NCBI RefSeq assembly: GCF_026914265.1
Contig: NC_069134.1
Span: 66,209,594-66,273,593 of the forward strand
Reading direction: 5' to 3'
DNA from: Mya arenaria
Taxonomy: Eukaryota > Mollusca > Bivalvia > Myida > Myidae
DNA length: 64,000 nucleotides
In this document: positions 34,070 through 44,359 of the stretch, piece by piece
Position numbering within the stretch: the stretch's first letter is position 1
Layout of the letters: each line of letters starts with the position of its first letter
Program-made: the position numbers and the translations under genes
Notes under the pieces: generated by a model
The model's database searches: none
Told to the model about the DNA's origin: nothing
Seen by the model: the letters and a program-made list of their open reading frames with translations, nothing else

Positions 34070-37000
34070 CTGAAAAAAGCATATCAGCATACATAGCTGA
34101 TTTTATATACGAAAAGTACCATACATGATACGTTATATATAGCGTGTTTCTTAATGTTCTGCTACAAACACTATCGTTTTAATAATTATTATGAGTTTTA
34201 TAACAATGCGAATATGCTTGTATACATGACATCTGAGTGTATAATACACTATTTCATGTGAATGTAGATTTGAGTGTAACAAAAACAAAAACAACATTAA
34301 ATTACATTTAATTATTTTATCACAACAGGTGAATACACCATACGTCGACAAGAAACTGTATGCAAATTGTAAAATAGAATCCACTCCTGCAGAGGAAGGC
34401 ATCACTTGAAACAAAAAAGGTAAAATGTGTAGATGGAATGACGTTTGTGGTCTTAATGTTGACGTGATGTTAAAAAGAAAACTCGTAAAATTAAAATGTT
34501 TCCAGCAGGTAGTTGGGCAGATAGACTTAATGAATGACTTATATTCTATTTAAACCGTGGATATAAAGGCAATATTTTGAAGATAACTTTCCTTCTAGTT
34601 TTTGAAGATGAATACCTGAAACAAAATTAAGGTTGAATATAGCTTCCTTTCATTACTATGCTTTCAGTTCTTAGATTTTTAATAAGATTTTGCTAATTCC
34701 TGTTATCCTTAAAACCGTTTTTGGCGAACAAGTTTTTGGCTGACTCGGAGTGTTTTAGCATATGACTTCATTTTCTTCAAATATTTTACAGTTTCAAATC
34801 ATTTGGAACGACAGATTAGCGAATGCATGTCACTTTTATTTTTAATAATGTTTTCCTTATTTGTTCCCAGTTTAAATACAATGATGCTTTTTTTATTATG
34901 AAACTCTATGATCACACAGTTTTAAACCTTTTATTTTATAAGGCAGACTGTGTGGGATGTTTATAGTTACTATCAATGACTGCATCGTATCTTTGAAAAG
35001 TTTTTGCAATACGTGCTCTGAATTGTTTCCCTCCGTCTGCAGATAGAGTTGGGATCTCTAATCATAGAAGTACTTGGAGTTTAACAATACGTTTATTATT
35101 ATTTGTTTTATTGATACGTTTCCTCAAGTTAATGCATACTTTGATAAGATTTACCTTTTGCGTTTTATCTTTATTAAAGAATGTTGGGATAAGAGTGAGG
35201 TTTGTGCACATAAACTGGTTTAAACCCCCAGTAAATTTACATTTTACTGACCGTTCCAAAGCGGTACTTAACAATTCTTGATAAACATACCTATTTTATA
35301 TATATATATTTATTATGTATGCACTGTGCAGTTTGTGGAGTTTTGTGCTGTTCTTTTATGTTTCTTGTTTGTGATTTTATGTTCTATGTCTTTGGCATTT
35401 GCCCAGTGTTACAAACCGGGTTTATGTTTAAACTTTTTGCTACTGAGCTTGTTTCTGTAGCCTTTTGCATAAATACTAACGACAATAAACAAACACATGT
35501 TCAAATATTGTTGTGGGTTTTCTCTAGCGCGATGCGCGATCGTCTCTGCCACACTCGTTTGTTGACTCCGTGATAATTCTTCAGGATGGCAGTCTATTAT
35601 GTATGACTATGTTCACTAATTCACCAAAATATGAAATTGTAACTTAGATTCAATTTGGAAATTGAGCATGTTTTGTTCTTTTTCATTGTTTTTCAATTCT
35701 TATTATGTTTACCAAATGATTACTCCTCGATTGATTATACATACTATTTTGTATCCAAATAAGTAAAGCTTGAAACCCTCAATTGGCCTATACGTACCGT
35801 TGATTATTTCTGATACGTTGATTTCGCTATAACAATTCGACTGGTCGGCATCCTTTTTAACCGGTATTTCATAATGAGGATGTGTTGAAGATTTGGCTGC
35901 ATTGCTATTATTTGTGGCAAAAAAGTTAAGAATTTTATAGCATATGTTCTTTTACTTATATAAGATAATGTTAGGAACGAGTAACTTTAAGAAAGTTAAC
36001 GTTTTTTATATTTAAGTTGACTATGAAGTTACAGTTTTCTATTAGGCAGTGTTTCATTATCATTTGGCCAATGAAAATATTCCATTTCATTTAGAAAACA
36101 TATTTTATATTTATTACTTTGAAGTTTTGCGTTTGAGTTAATGTGTATAATTAGACTCATGATATGCTAGTATGCAATAAGTTAAATACGTTGGCCTACC
36201 TTCTATGTCGGCAAATAAAAAGTATTAATACAATTGCAGCAATAACAACAGCAATTCCTCCAATGGATGCGCCGATCGTGGCAACAGAAGATTTAGCAGA
36301 TTGTGCGTTGTCTAAAATTGGAAAAAGTAAGTTTTTGATTAATTGACTAGATTACAGCAATGATAGCTTGTTCTATTATGCTGTATCAGTGTCAGTATAA
36401 TATCACATTTTATGGAAGGATGTGCGATACTTTTATTACTATTTAAAACAATATCAACAACTACATTCAATTTTCACTTGTGCATGAAATTCAAAAATAC
36501 GTTTGATGTAACATTAGATTTGTAAAAAAAAGATCGAAATTTAAAATATAGTGCACATTTTACCCTTAAACAATGACTTACATTTGCAAAAAGGTTCGGC
36601 ACTCCAGGTATGATCAGCTTTGCATGACGCACTTCTAACACTCACTTCGTAGTCCCCAACACAATCATACGAAACACGTGTGCCGATTTCGCAAGTGTCT
36701 TCCCGTAAACAGTTTTTGGCGTTAACTAATAAATTATCCTTATGCTGCACTTTACAAACGGAGGCTGGAAATAGTTCATGTCATTACTTGTTTGCTTGAT
36801 CAAAATTGAACCAGTCAGAAAATAAGGTGTTACTTAATCTTTTAAAATCTGAAGTATGTAGAAGTCTACCGAGTATCATTGTATCCGAAAGAAATCTGAT
36901 ATGAATTGATTACCAATATTAGTTACCAAGTTCTGGTGGCTGAAATTCCCAGGAAAGGCTTCTATTCGCAAGGCAAATGAATGACAAGCTGCCATTCAAG

Positions 37001-40000
37001 AGATAATATTTACTACTGTTGTACAAAGCAGTTCCTCGTTCCGAAAAGGAAAACAATGAAACACTTTTTTGAAATCGAAAGCTTAGAATGCTAGTGTCGT
37101 TGCATATTATTTTACCACATACTGGCTTGACTCCATCCCAAGTTCCATTTTCCAAACAAGATTGCTCTTTAGATCCATTCACTAGTTGAAAACCAGAAAC
37201 ACATGAAGCTCTTACTTTCACCCCAAATTTGTAAATGCTATTGCCTTGGTCAGCATAATAGATCATATCATGTCCGCTGTAAAGCAAAGTTCCATTTGCA
37301 AGTTTTCCAAACGATGAACAAGTTACAATCGTGCATAGGGAATTCCCCCCACTGAATTGTCCATTTTCTTGACATGTCCGATTTGAACTTATAACGAATA
37401 CCCAGTATAACAGGAGCGGACTATAACATAACCAATTGGAACAAAACCTCTAGAGACAGTATTATTAGGGTCATGGTACCATCCGTGTATTGGTGCTTCA
37501 GGAACGCGACAAGCAGCAACTTGATATGCAAAAGAAAAGAAAGCTGTTGTTGGATGTGATATTTTGTAAAACATTTTCAGAGTTCGGCAAACAAAGGTTC
37601 ATTTTTTAAGACCAAGCACGTGTACACCACATAAGGATGAATGTGTAGGGACTAAACTAAAGTAAAATAATCTTTGTCCGTTTGTTTATATAATGCAAAA
37701 CGCTAAAGAAAGATGTCTTTGGAATGTTTAAATGTTGGATGAATTTGTAGCAATATGTATTATTCATTACACAAAACATTCCTGCAAACTGTTTAATGGT
37801 TTTAAATGACTGCCAATATGTTTTTCATGTTAAGATTGTGTTGATGTTTAATGTTGACTACGTTGGGACTAATCTTATCAATGTAAGGACAAAGAAAGGC
37901 GCTAATTAGTCATCTGTTCTAAAATTAAGTAACACGTCAATGATAACATATTTTACTTACTTTTTCAAACAATTCAAGTTATCCCTTTAAGAATAGCTTT
38001 GTTCTTGGTATCTTTGTAATGCATTTAATAAATGGTGCTCTATAACCATATCGCCAGCAATCGCATGACGTGACTTATTATACTGGTCTGATTGGCCGCA
38101 GTGCGCGCCCTCTTCAAAGCACATTGTTATTCAGGCCCCTTTTGCTCCGACCATAGTAAGAGAAAGCTCAGCCTTTTGCAGTTCTATTAAATTCTGGTTT
38201 ATTTTTCCAATTCTCCCGAAACCCCAAGCTTCGTCTACATACAGGCATATACGTAATGAATTATACTAGTTTCGATACATGTATTCTGCTTGCTTGCTAT
38301 ATATATATTCAGTAAATCCGGAAATTGACTCGAAGTTACAAACCAAATCGTTCTGCACACCTGGCTGACCATTCGGCTTTCTACCTCACGCCGATGTCCA
38401 TCTGACTGATTTCAATACCAGATGTGCTGCAAACCTTTTGTGTTTCTCATGCTATTTTACCATTCCATTATTTTGATGGTGCTTTGTTTGTTTTTTCACT
38501 GGTAATGCTCTGACGATTAAAATATCAATCATACCTAGCAGCTGAGTATTCAGAGGAAGTAGAATACCGCTTTCTCAGCATACTCTTTGGCTCGGCGATT
38601 GACAACTCTCAAATAACTGATTATGGACAATTTATGGTATTTAAATAGATTGGTCTGGTCTGATCATAGATATACCATGACAGAACCGTTTATATGTTAT
38701 CAACACTTCGTCCGAGCCTTGCCCATTATTTCCCAAACATAAGATAAAGACAATGAAAATGAAATAAATATTGAAAAGGCTATGTTTTTCTTGATTGTTA
38801 TGATGGGTAATAGGATATCCACTACGGGCTTGGGCTAATTGCTGCTCTACCTCTGATCATAAGTATACCAATAAATTGGCATTAATGTAGCACAACCCCA
38901 ATGATAGCCTGCACTTGAAACTTTTCAATTTTATTGCTTAATCTTATTTTGTTAAGTACAGGATTTGAGGATTTCACGGACAGCTTCGTATCCTTCAAGA
39001 AGCATAAACTGTTTTATCATTGTTTTTAATTCTGTGTTTTCGTAAGCTTACATTTTTAACGCAAAATTATATTGCATTTCATTAAAAACAGAAAAAAACA
39101 AACATTTGTACACATTCATATTAGCTTTTTTGAAGAGTTCATTAATAGTAATTTCAATACTAACTTCTAAAATAGATTGTTGAGAATTTCAAACTCTTAT
39201 TATATTTAACAGAGACGGTAAAACATGTATATATCTTCACGGTTAGATAAATCGAGCAAAGGGTGTTGGGTATAGAGGTTTCTGGATGAAACAAATAGGC
39301 ATCAATACCAAACCTTCTTTAGTGACGCTTTACATAAATTTGGAGGACGATTGTTGTCGAAAGTAATCTCGACGAAGAAACAATAAACATCATTGCACAT
39401 AAATATTGATTTTTAGCAAAAGCACTCTTATCATGGTCTGTTATAAGCAAATATATCGAAAATAATAGTTCAAGTAAAACAATAGTATGGAATAACAACG
39501 ACATAAAAGTAATTAAACGAAGTGCATACTTTTATAAATTGTATGAAAAAGGTATCAAATTCGTCCAACATATCTTTTGATTACAGATCAAAAGAGTTCT
39601 TTACATTTGACGAGATAAAACATCTTTATACCATAGGCAATTCTGATTTTCTAAAGTATTACCAGCTAGTATTCCGTGTAAGTTAAAACATAAATTGAAA
39701 GAGGAATCATCTGTAAATCATGACATAGTCTTACTTGTTTAAAAGGTTTAAAATAGTAAGCAAAAACCGAATAAAATTATGTAAACAATGCAAATAAAAA
39801 CCCTTAAATCAAAGCATGGTAAAAAAATATAAATATAATGCAATTCTAGGAACATATTTCGAAACAAATACTTTTTATGTGGAATAAAACATTAACATTG
39901 CCATTAATATGTATCATTGATACAACAATAAAAACCTTCCAGTACATACATTTATAGACTACTATCAACAAACATATACCTATATCAAAGCAAGGTCACA

Positions 40001-43000
40001 AACTCCAGCTTATGCCGATTCTGGTCAGAATATATAGAACCAAAGGAACATCTTTTTTTGGGAATGTCGACTTGTACAAAATTTGTGGAACAAACTTAAT
40101 AACCTATTATTGTCAAAAGATATCCCAATATGTCTTAATATTAAAACCATAAATTTTGCATTTTTGAAAAATCGAATTTTAGTCGTCTCATTAGTTTCTA
40201 TATTGTGTTGTTGAAATATTTTATTTATTTTATGAAGCTTACAGATATTACTTTAACTTTTTACGGCTTTTATAAACTACAAAGGTTAACGATACAAAAT
40301 CGTACATGTAATTTCAGTCACGAATGACAAATTAACTGTCCACATGCAAAAAGGGCATGTATTAAGCAACGACCTCTAGAGCAGTCTTTTTGTCTACCTT
40401 TTCGGAGCTTATATATGCTTCTTTTTTCTTTCTTTTGTTTTTCTTTATTTATTTATTTTTTTTTTTTTGGGGGGGGGGGGGGAGAAACAAACTTAATAAC
40501 CTATTATTGTTAAAAGATAAGGGTTGATTTAAGGGGTGAATATATCTGGGTTTTTTTTTTTTTTTTTTTTCTTTTTTTTTCTTTTATATCTGTTTTTTTA
40601 CACTAAAAATGCATCTGTTGTGCTAAATTGGCACCACTACCACCTCTTTAATAAGTATTACGTGATAAACACCATATGTTTAATTTACATTTAGTGTGTA
40701 TATGATTAAATTTGGAATATTTAATAATAAAACAGAAACAGACAACTTAACTTACCTTCAAAAACTTCAACCTCGCAAAGCGTCAAATAACTTTGCGTTT
40801 CTATTCCAATTATTCTCAAGCGTTTGGCTGGGTTGATTTCAATTTCGATAACATCTGCACATACGTCCTTCCCTCGTTCTGTGTATGGGTTATTGCAGGA
40901 CGTAAATCCATCTGCAATATGGTCATCGGCAAACAAGGTGACCTCTAGTGCTCCTTTATCATATGGATATCCCCCAAATCCTTTCACAAGCATACCAAAA
41001 AGTCGTTCCCGCACTGAAACTATAACTTGTATTATTCATGGTACGTTTCTAGGTAGAAATGTTATGTTTAAAAATTTTGTTACTGAGGTTGTTTCTGCAG
41101 CTTTTTGCATAAATATTGCTCTTAAAAGAAATATACATGTAATCGCGTTGAATCTTAGTTATTTTGCTAACTACTAACGGATTGCTGCGGAATAAATCTA
41201 CCCGTGAAATAAACTGGTAATTTCATAACTAGATTTTTAGGAGGATACAGTTCTCTGTACGGGATTAACTATTGATAAGATGAACAATTGCGTTAGGATT
41301 AGCAAATTTATATGAGTATACTAGTACATGTTATTTTTCCTCCGGTATGTTTTAGATTTTAGTTGCTTTATATTGTTTCATCGTCATTTACATAGACTTA
41401 AACATTATATTACATATGATTTTTTTGTATGAGCCGTTGACAAGTTGCCAATATCCAACAAGGACTGCCTTATATGAAATAATGGACATTGTCTGTCTAA
41501 TGAGTTCAAAATCCGTACACGCAATCATGTAACATGTATTGAAAACTTCAGTAACTCGAATTGATAAATATAATCGATACTTTATACTAACAATGTCTTT
41601 CTCTGTTGAATATTTTAATTCCTGAGATCCAGTAAGACTGGCCTAGGTCTAACCGCCACCATGCTTGATGTGTAGCGTTGCCCTCAGTAGTGTGTGCACA
41701 TGCTCCGGAAGAAGCTGCGTTACTTGTGTTTCCATCTACAGCTAAACGTGCTACCAAACCATCAAATGTACCAGGACCTTGTTGTGGTGTTTTTCCCAAT
41801 GCAACATTTCGTCCTGAAATAAGAGAATATATTTCAAATAAAGACTTTTCCTATAAATATGCGTTCTTATTGTTTGTTATTCATGTGCAAGCATCATAGA
41901 AGAAAATGACCTCACCACGAAATGTTTAACTATCAGTACAAACGCCATATGTGAACGAAGAAGATGGAGTATATTACTTTGCACATGTCGGTCAGTCGGT
42001 CTTTCGGTAGACCAAAGCTTGTCCGAATGATAACTGAACAATTCCGGGACGTATGATCATCAAACTTGACATGAATGATGTGCCTGACCAGGAGATGAAC
42101 CGTATAGATTAAAGGTCAATGTCACAGTGACGTTAAATGATAAAAGGTTGTCCGAGTGATAACTGGACAATGCATGCACCTATGGCACCCAAACTTGACT
42201 TCGATGTTAGGCCAGACTAGTAGATGACCCCTATTGGTTTGGAGGTCATTTGGCCAAAGGTCAAGGTAACAGCGAACTTGAATGAGAAAATGTTGTCCGA
42301 GTTATGAAGCGATAATGCCTGCACCTCTGGCCCTCAAACGTGACCTGGAGGTTTGGCCTGACCAGCAGTTGACCCCAATTGATTTAAGGGGTCATCGGGT
42401 CAAAGGTCAAGGTCTCAGTGACCTTGAAGGCGAACTGCACAATTCCCTGAACTATTTGTCATCAAACTTGATATAAGGTTGGGCCTGACAAGTAGATGAC
42501 CCTTATTGATGTTAGGGGTCATCGGGTCAAGGTAACAGTGATCTTGAAAGATAATAGGTTGTCCGAGTGATAACTGGACAATGTCTGCACCCATAGCCCT
42601 AAAACTTGACTTGGAAGTTCAGCCGGACAAGTAGATGACCACTATTGATGATTTTGAGGGTCCTCGGGCAAAAGGGCAAGGTAACAGTGGACATGCAATG
42701 AATGATAAAAGGTTGGTCGAACGATAATTGGATAATTCCTGCACCCTCGGGCCTTAAACGTAACTTTGAGGTTTTGTCTGACCAGTAGATGACCCCTATA
42801 GATTTTGGTGATAATCGGGCCAAAGGTCAAGGTTACAGTGACCTATTTGTCATCAAACTTAACTCGAAGGTTGGGCCAGACCAGTAGATGACCCCTATTG
42901 ATTTTTGGGGTAATCGGGCCAAAGGCCAAGGACACAGTGACCTTTATCACAAATAATTAACAAAGCCTCTCCCAGCGATATCTCAACAATGCCTGGACCC

Positions 43001-44099
43001 ATCGCCCTAAAAATTGACTTGGAGGTAGAGCTGTAGATGACCCCTTTTGGTTTCAGGGCTCATTGGGTCAAAGGTAAGGGTCACTGTGACCTTGAACGCA
43101 AAAAAAACTTGTCTGAGTGATAACTTGACAATGCCTGCCCCATGGCCCTCAAACTTGACATTTAGGTTTTTGGTGACCAGTTGATGACTGCTATGTACAT
43201 TTACTTTCGTGCATAAAGATTTATCTTTATAACCTTAAATAGTTTATTTGCCACTAAATAGCGTTCATTAATGCCAGATGCATCAATATTCTTTAGTTTC
43301 CCTCAGTCATTAATTTACAAAAATAAAATGATAAATAAAAATGATATGAAAGACGTTCCAACCTTTTTATAAAAAACAACGACATTGTGTCCTAAAATAA
43401 GAGGAAATATTCAAAACTAAGGTTTCCTCATAGAAATGCGTTCTTATCCTTTTTAATTAATGTGCAAGCATAATAGAAGAATTCACCACGGAATGCGTAA
43501 CTAACATATCAAACGCCAGATGTGAACTTATATTTATCATGAACAGTGTTTTAAGCAAAACATATAAATACCAGTATGTGCACAATATTATGAAAAAAAA
43601 TACAAAATACATTGATTGATGTTATCTCAGAAAAATGCACATATAGGAAAAACAAATCGTAAAAATATTAAATTTTACTATCAAAAGCCAATTTCCTTAA
43701 GGCGTTCATAAACTTTTACTTGGTGATGGTGTATTTCTTATCCTACTGAGATAACACTGCGGGATGGGCCATTAAACCTATATCGCACATTCCAAATGTA
43801 CAGGTGTTTTAACAGTCAGAGGCATATAAAAGGATAAATAGTATAATTATGAAAAAGTACAACGAATATTTTCCTTTAATAAAATAGCTCAACATAATCT
43901 GGGCTTTACAAGTGTATAACCGATTTGATAATAAAACACTGTGAACTGATAAAACAACCGTGATGAACTGAACAGAACATTAAAATATAACTTAAAAACG
44001 CTTACCTTCAAAATTCCAATCACAAAATCCTTTTTTAATCAAGAATAAAAACAAAAAGATAAATTCTCCTTTCAACTTCATCTTTTCCTTCATTAGCAT
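33969..44099 (-). CDS. Gene B: tandem paralogue of gene A without phosphatase domains (one frameshift)
   Basis: Eight exons: 44006-44099, 41592-41813, 40756-41013, 36927-37519, 36582-36764, 36200-36311, 35798-35904, 33969-34069. Phases match gene A exons 1-8 exactly. Product: signal peptide, F5/8C domain, two sushi domains, the unclassified module, a sushi domain, a TM helix and a tail of about 70 residues with YEIPV, CYSEINV and YYETVSPYE, then TGA. No PTP-like exon was found between 29.1 and 33.9 kb. The sushi exon is one base short for the phase: reading from its acceptor hits TAA at 37389-37391, while the rest of the exon is open in the next frame. The gene is therefore a recent pseudogene, a frameshifted allele or a sequencing error. 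If intact it would encode about 556 residues from the first ATG. Function is unknown; membrane receptor by architecture. Confidence 0.8.
34790..35500 (+). repeat. Dispersed repeat R2, long copy in gene B intron
   Basis: About 700 bp nearly identical to 49850-50535, from AATGTTTTCCTTATTTGTTCC-like sequence through CACACAGTTTTAAACCTTTT and CTGACCGTTCCAAAGCGGTA to GCTACTGAGCTTGTTTCTGT. No open frame. Partial relatives lie at 28335, 41045, 46725 and (inverted) 49100. Confidence 0.85.
35798..35904 (-). CDS. Gene B exon 7: cytoplasmic tail with tyrosine motifs
   Basis: SNAAKSSTHPHYEIPVKKDA then QSNCYSEINVSEIIN. YSEI aligns with YSEI of gene A exon 7; YEIP is an additional possible SH2-binding site. 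Acceptor AATAG, donor GTACGT. Confidence 0.75.
36200..36311 (-). CDS. Gene B exon 6: transmembrane segment
   Basis: SSVATIGASIGGIAVVIAAI continues into VLILFICRHR: one TM helix with a basic stop-transfer. Same length (112 nt) and phases as gene A exon 6. Confidence 0.86.
36582..36764 (-). CDS. Gene B exon 5: membrane-proximal sushi domain
   Basis: SVCKVQHKDNLLVNAKNC, CEIGTRVSYDCVGDYEVSV and CKADHTWSAEPFCK give a single CCP on a phase 1-1 exon, the counterpart of gene A exon 5 (shared CEVG/CEIG and DHTWS). Confidence 0.85.
36927..37519 (-). pseudogene. Gene B exon 4: two sushi domains and unclassified module, with a frameshift
   Basis: Between acceptor and donor the exon is 593 nt, one short of the phase-preserving 594. 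The 5' part reads ACRVPEAPIHGWYHDPNN to CYTGYSL then TAA; the next frame resumes at once with SSNRTCQENGQFSGGNSLC, the missing end of the same sushi domain. It continues with a second sushi domain (to KPVCGKIIC) and the module also found in gene A (about 36927-37101). One sushi domain present in gene A is absent. Confidence 0.8.
37520..39300. other. Gene B intron 3 (part), nothing recognised
   Basis: No coding-like frame. A slightly GC-richer patch at about 38040-38240 has no recognisable features. Confidence 0.4.
39310..40200 (+). pseudogene. Degenerate LINE fragment (3' part of ORF2)
   Basis: Broken frames read KALLSWSVISKYIENNSSS, IVWNNNDIKVIKRSAYFYKL, YEKGIKFVQHIFDYRSKEFF, TFDEIKHLYTIGNSDFLKYY and later EPKEHLF and LWNKLNNLL. 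The order IVWNN, YEKGI, DFLKYY, then a C-terminal Cys/His-type segment is that of LINE ORF2 ends. Lies within gene B intron 3. Confidence 0.6.
40449..40592. repeat. Homopolymer cluster
   Basis: Poly-T then poly-G (about 13 G), and a second poly-T tract, around a short duplicate (40487-40521) of LINE-fragment sequence at 40089-40122. Confidence 0.85.
40756..41013 (-). CDS. Gene B exon 3: second half of F5/8C domain
   Basis: RERLFGMLVKGFGGYP, TSCNNPYTERGKDVCADVIE and the terminal YLTLCEVEVFE close the fold. 258 nt against 252 in gene A, same phases (1-1). Confidence 0.87.
41045..41130 (+). repeat. Short fragment of dispersed repeat R2
   Basis: TTATGTTTAAAAATTTTGTT followed by ACTGAGGTTGTTTCTGCAGC and TTTTTGCATAAATATTGCT. 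Directly upstream of gene B exon 3 on the coding strand. Confidence 0.55.
41592..41813 (-). CDS. Gene B exon 2: first half of F5/8C domain
   Basis: RNVALGKTPQQGPGTFDG, LAVDGNTSN, CAHTTEG and WWRLDLGQSYWISGIKIFNR are closer to the canonical F-type-lectin consensus than gene A (WWRxDLG is kept), but the NRxDCC motif is again lost (NRERHLRERL). Donor is GTTAGT. Confidence 0.85.
41955..43185 (-). repeat. Dispersed tandem repeat R1 with nuclear-receptor-like palindromes
   Basis: About eight diverged units of roughly 145-155 bp built from GTCCGAGTGATAACTGGACA, CCCTCAAACTTGACTTGGAG, AGTAGATGACCCCTATTGAT and TCAAAGGTCAAGGTCACAGT-like strings. The left end (ATTACTTTGCACATGTCGGT) matches the outer end of the inverted copy at 59545-60195. 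No open frame. Lies in gene B intron 1. Confidence 0.85.
43079..43091. promoter_or_regulatory. Perfect 13-bp ERE-type palindrome
   Basis: GGTCACTGTGACC: two AGGTCA-type half-sites inverted with 3-bp spacing, inside repeat R1. Sequence match only; binding is not implied. Confidence 0.4.
43190..44005. other. Gene B intron 1, remaining part
   Basis: AT-rich. About 43390-43470 is a diverged duplicate of 41815-41930 (AAAATAAGAGGAAATATTCA, then ATGCGTTCTTAT and CAAGCATAATAGAAGAA), so the sequence on both sides of the R1 element is related. Confidence 0.55.
44006..44099 (-). CDS. Gene B exon 1: signal peptide
   Basis: Three in-frame ATGs lie at 44099, 44093 and 44081. The last gives MKLKGEFIFLFLFLIKKGFC, the most natural signal peptide; the longer starts add MLMKEKM. 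Ends FE-G in phase 1 at GTAAGC, as in gene A. The true start is uncertain. Confidence 0.7.
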
Positions 44100-44125
44100 A
44101 TCTGAAAATGCGGATAACACAAGTC

Positions 44126-44150
44126 AAAAACTTCCTTATTGATAAGGCCC
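44126..44150 (-). promoter_or_regulatory. Gene B upstream element shared with gene A
   Basis: Read on the minus strand, CTTATCAATAAGGAAGTTTT lies 30-50 nt before the first ATG of gene B. It differs from the gene A copy at one position over 20 nt, and weaker similarity continues downstream (CCGCATTTTCAG versus CGGACATTTTGG). If the AATAAG core acts as a TATA box, transcription would start close to the first ATG, favouring the ATG at 44081. Confidence 0.45.
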
Positions 44151-44359
44151 AATGAGTAACGTTTTGTAGTTAGTAGATAGTTGCACCGCGTTTGAGTTAA
44201 AAGAGAGTTCGGAAAGTAGTTTCATTATTTATTATTATTTTTTATTTCTTGATCAAATCTTCTAAAAAAGCAGCTGAATTATTTCTTCATTTATTTTAAA
44301 AACCAGAATATGTTCGGACTGTCATATTGTGGACATATGATGACGAGTAGAATGTTCAG

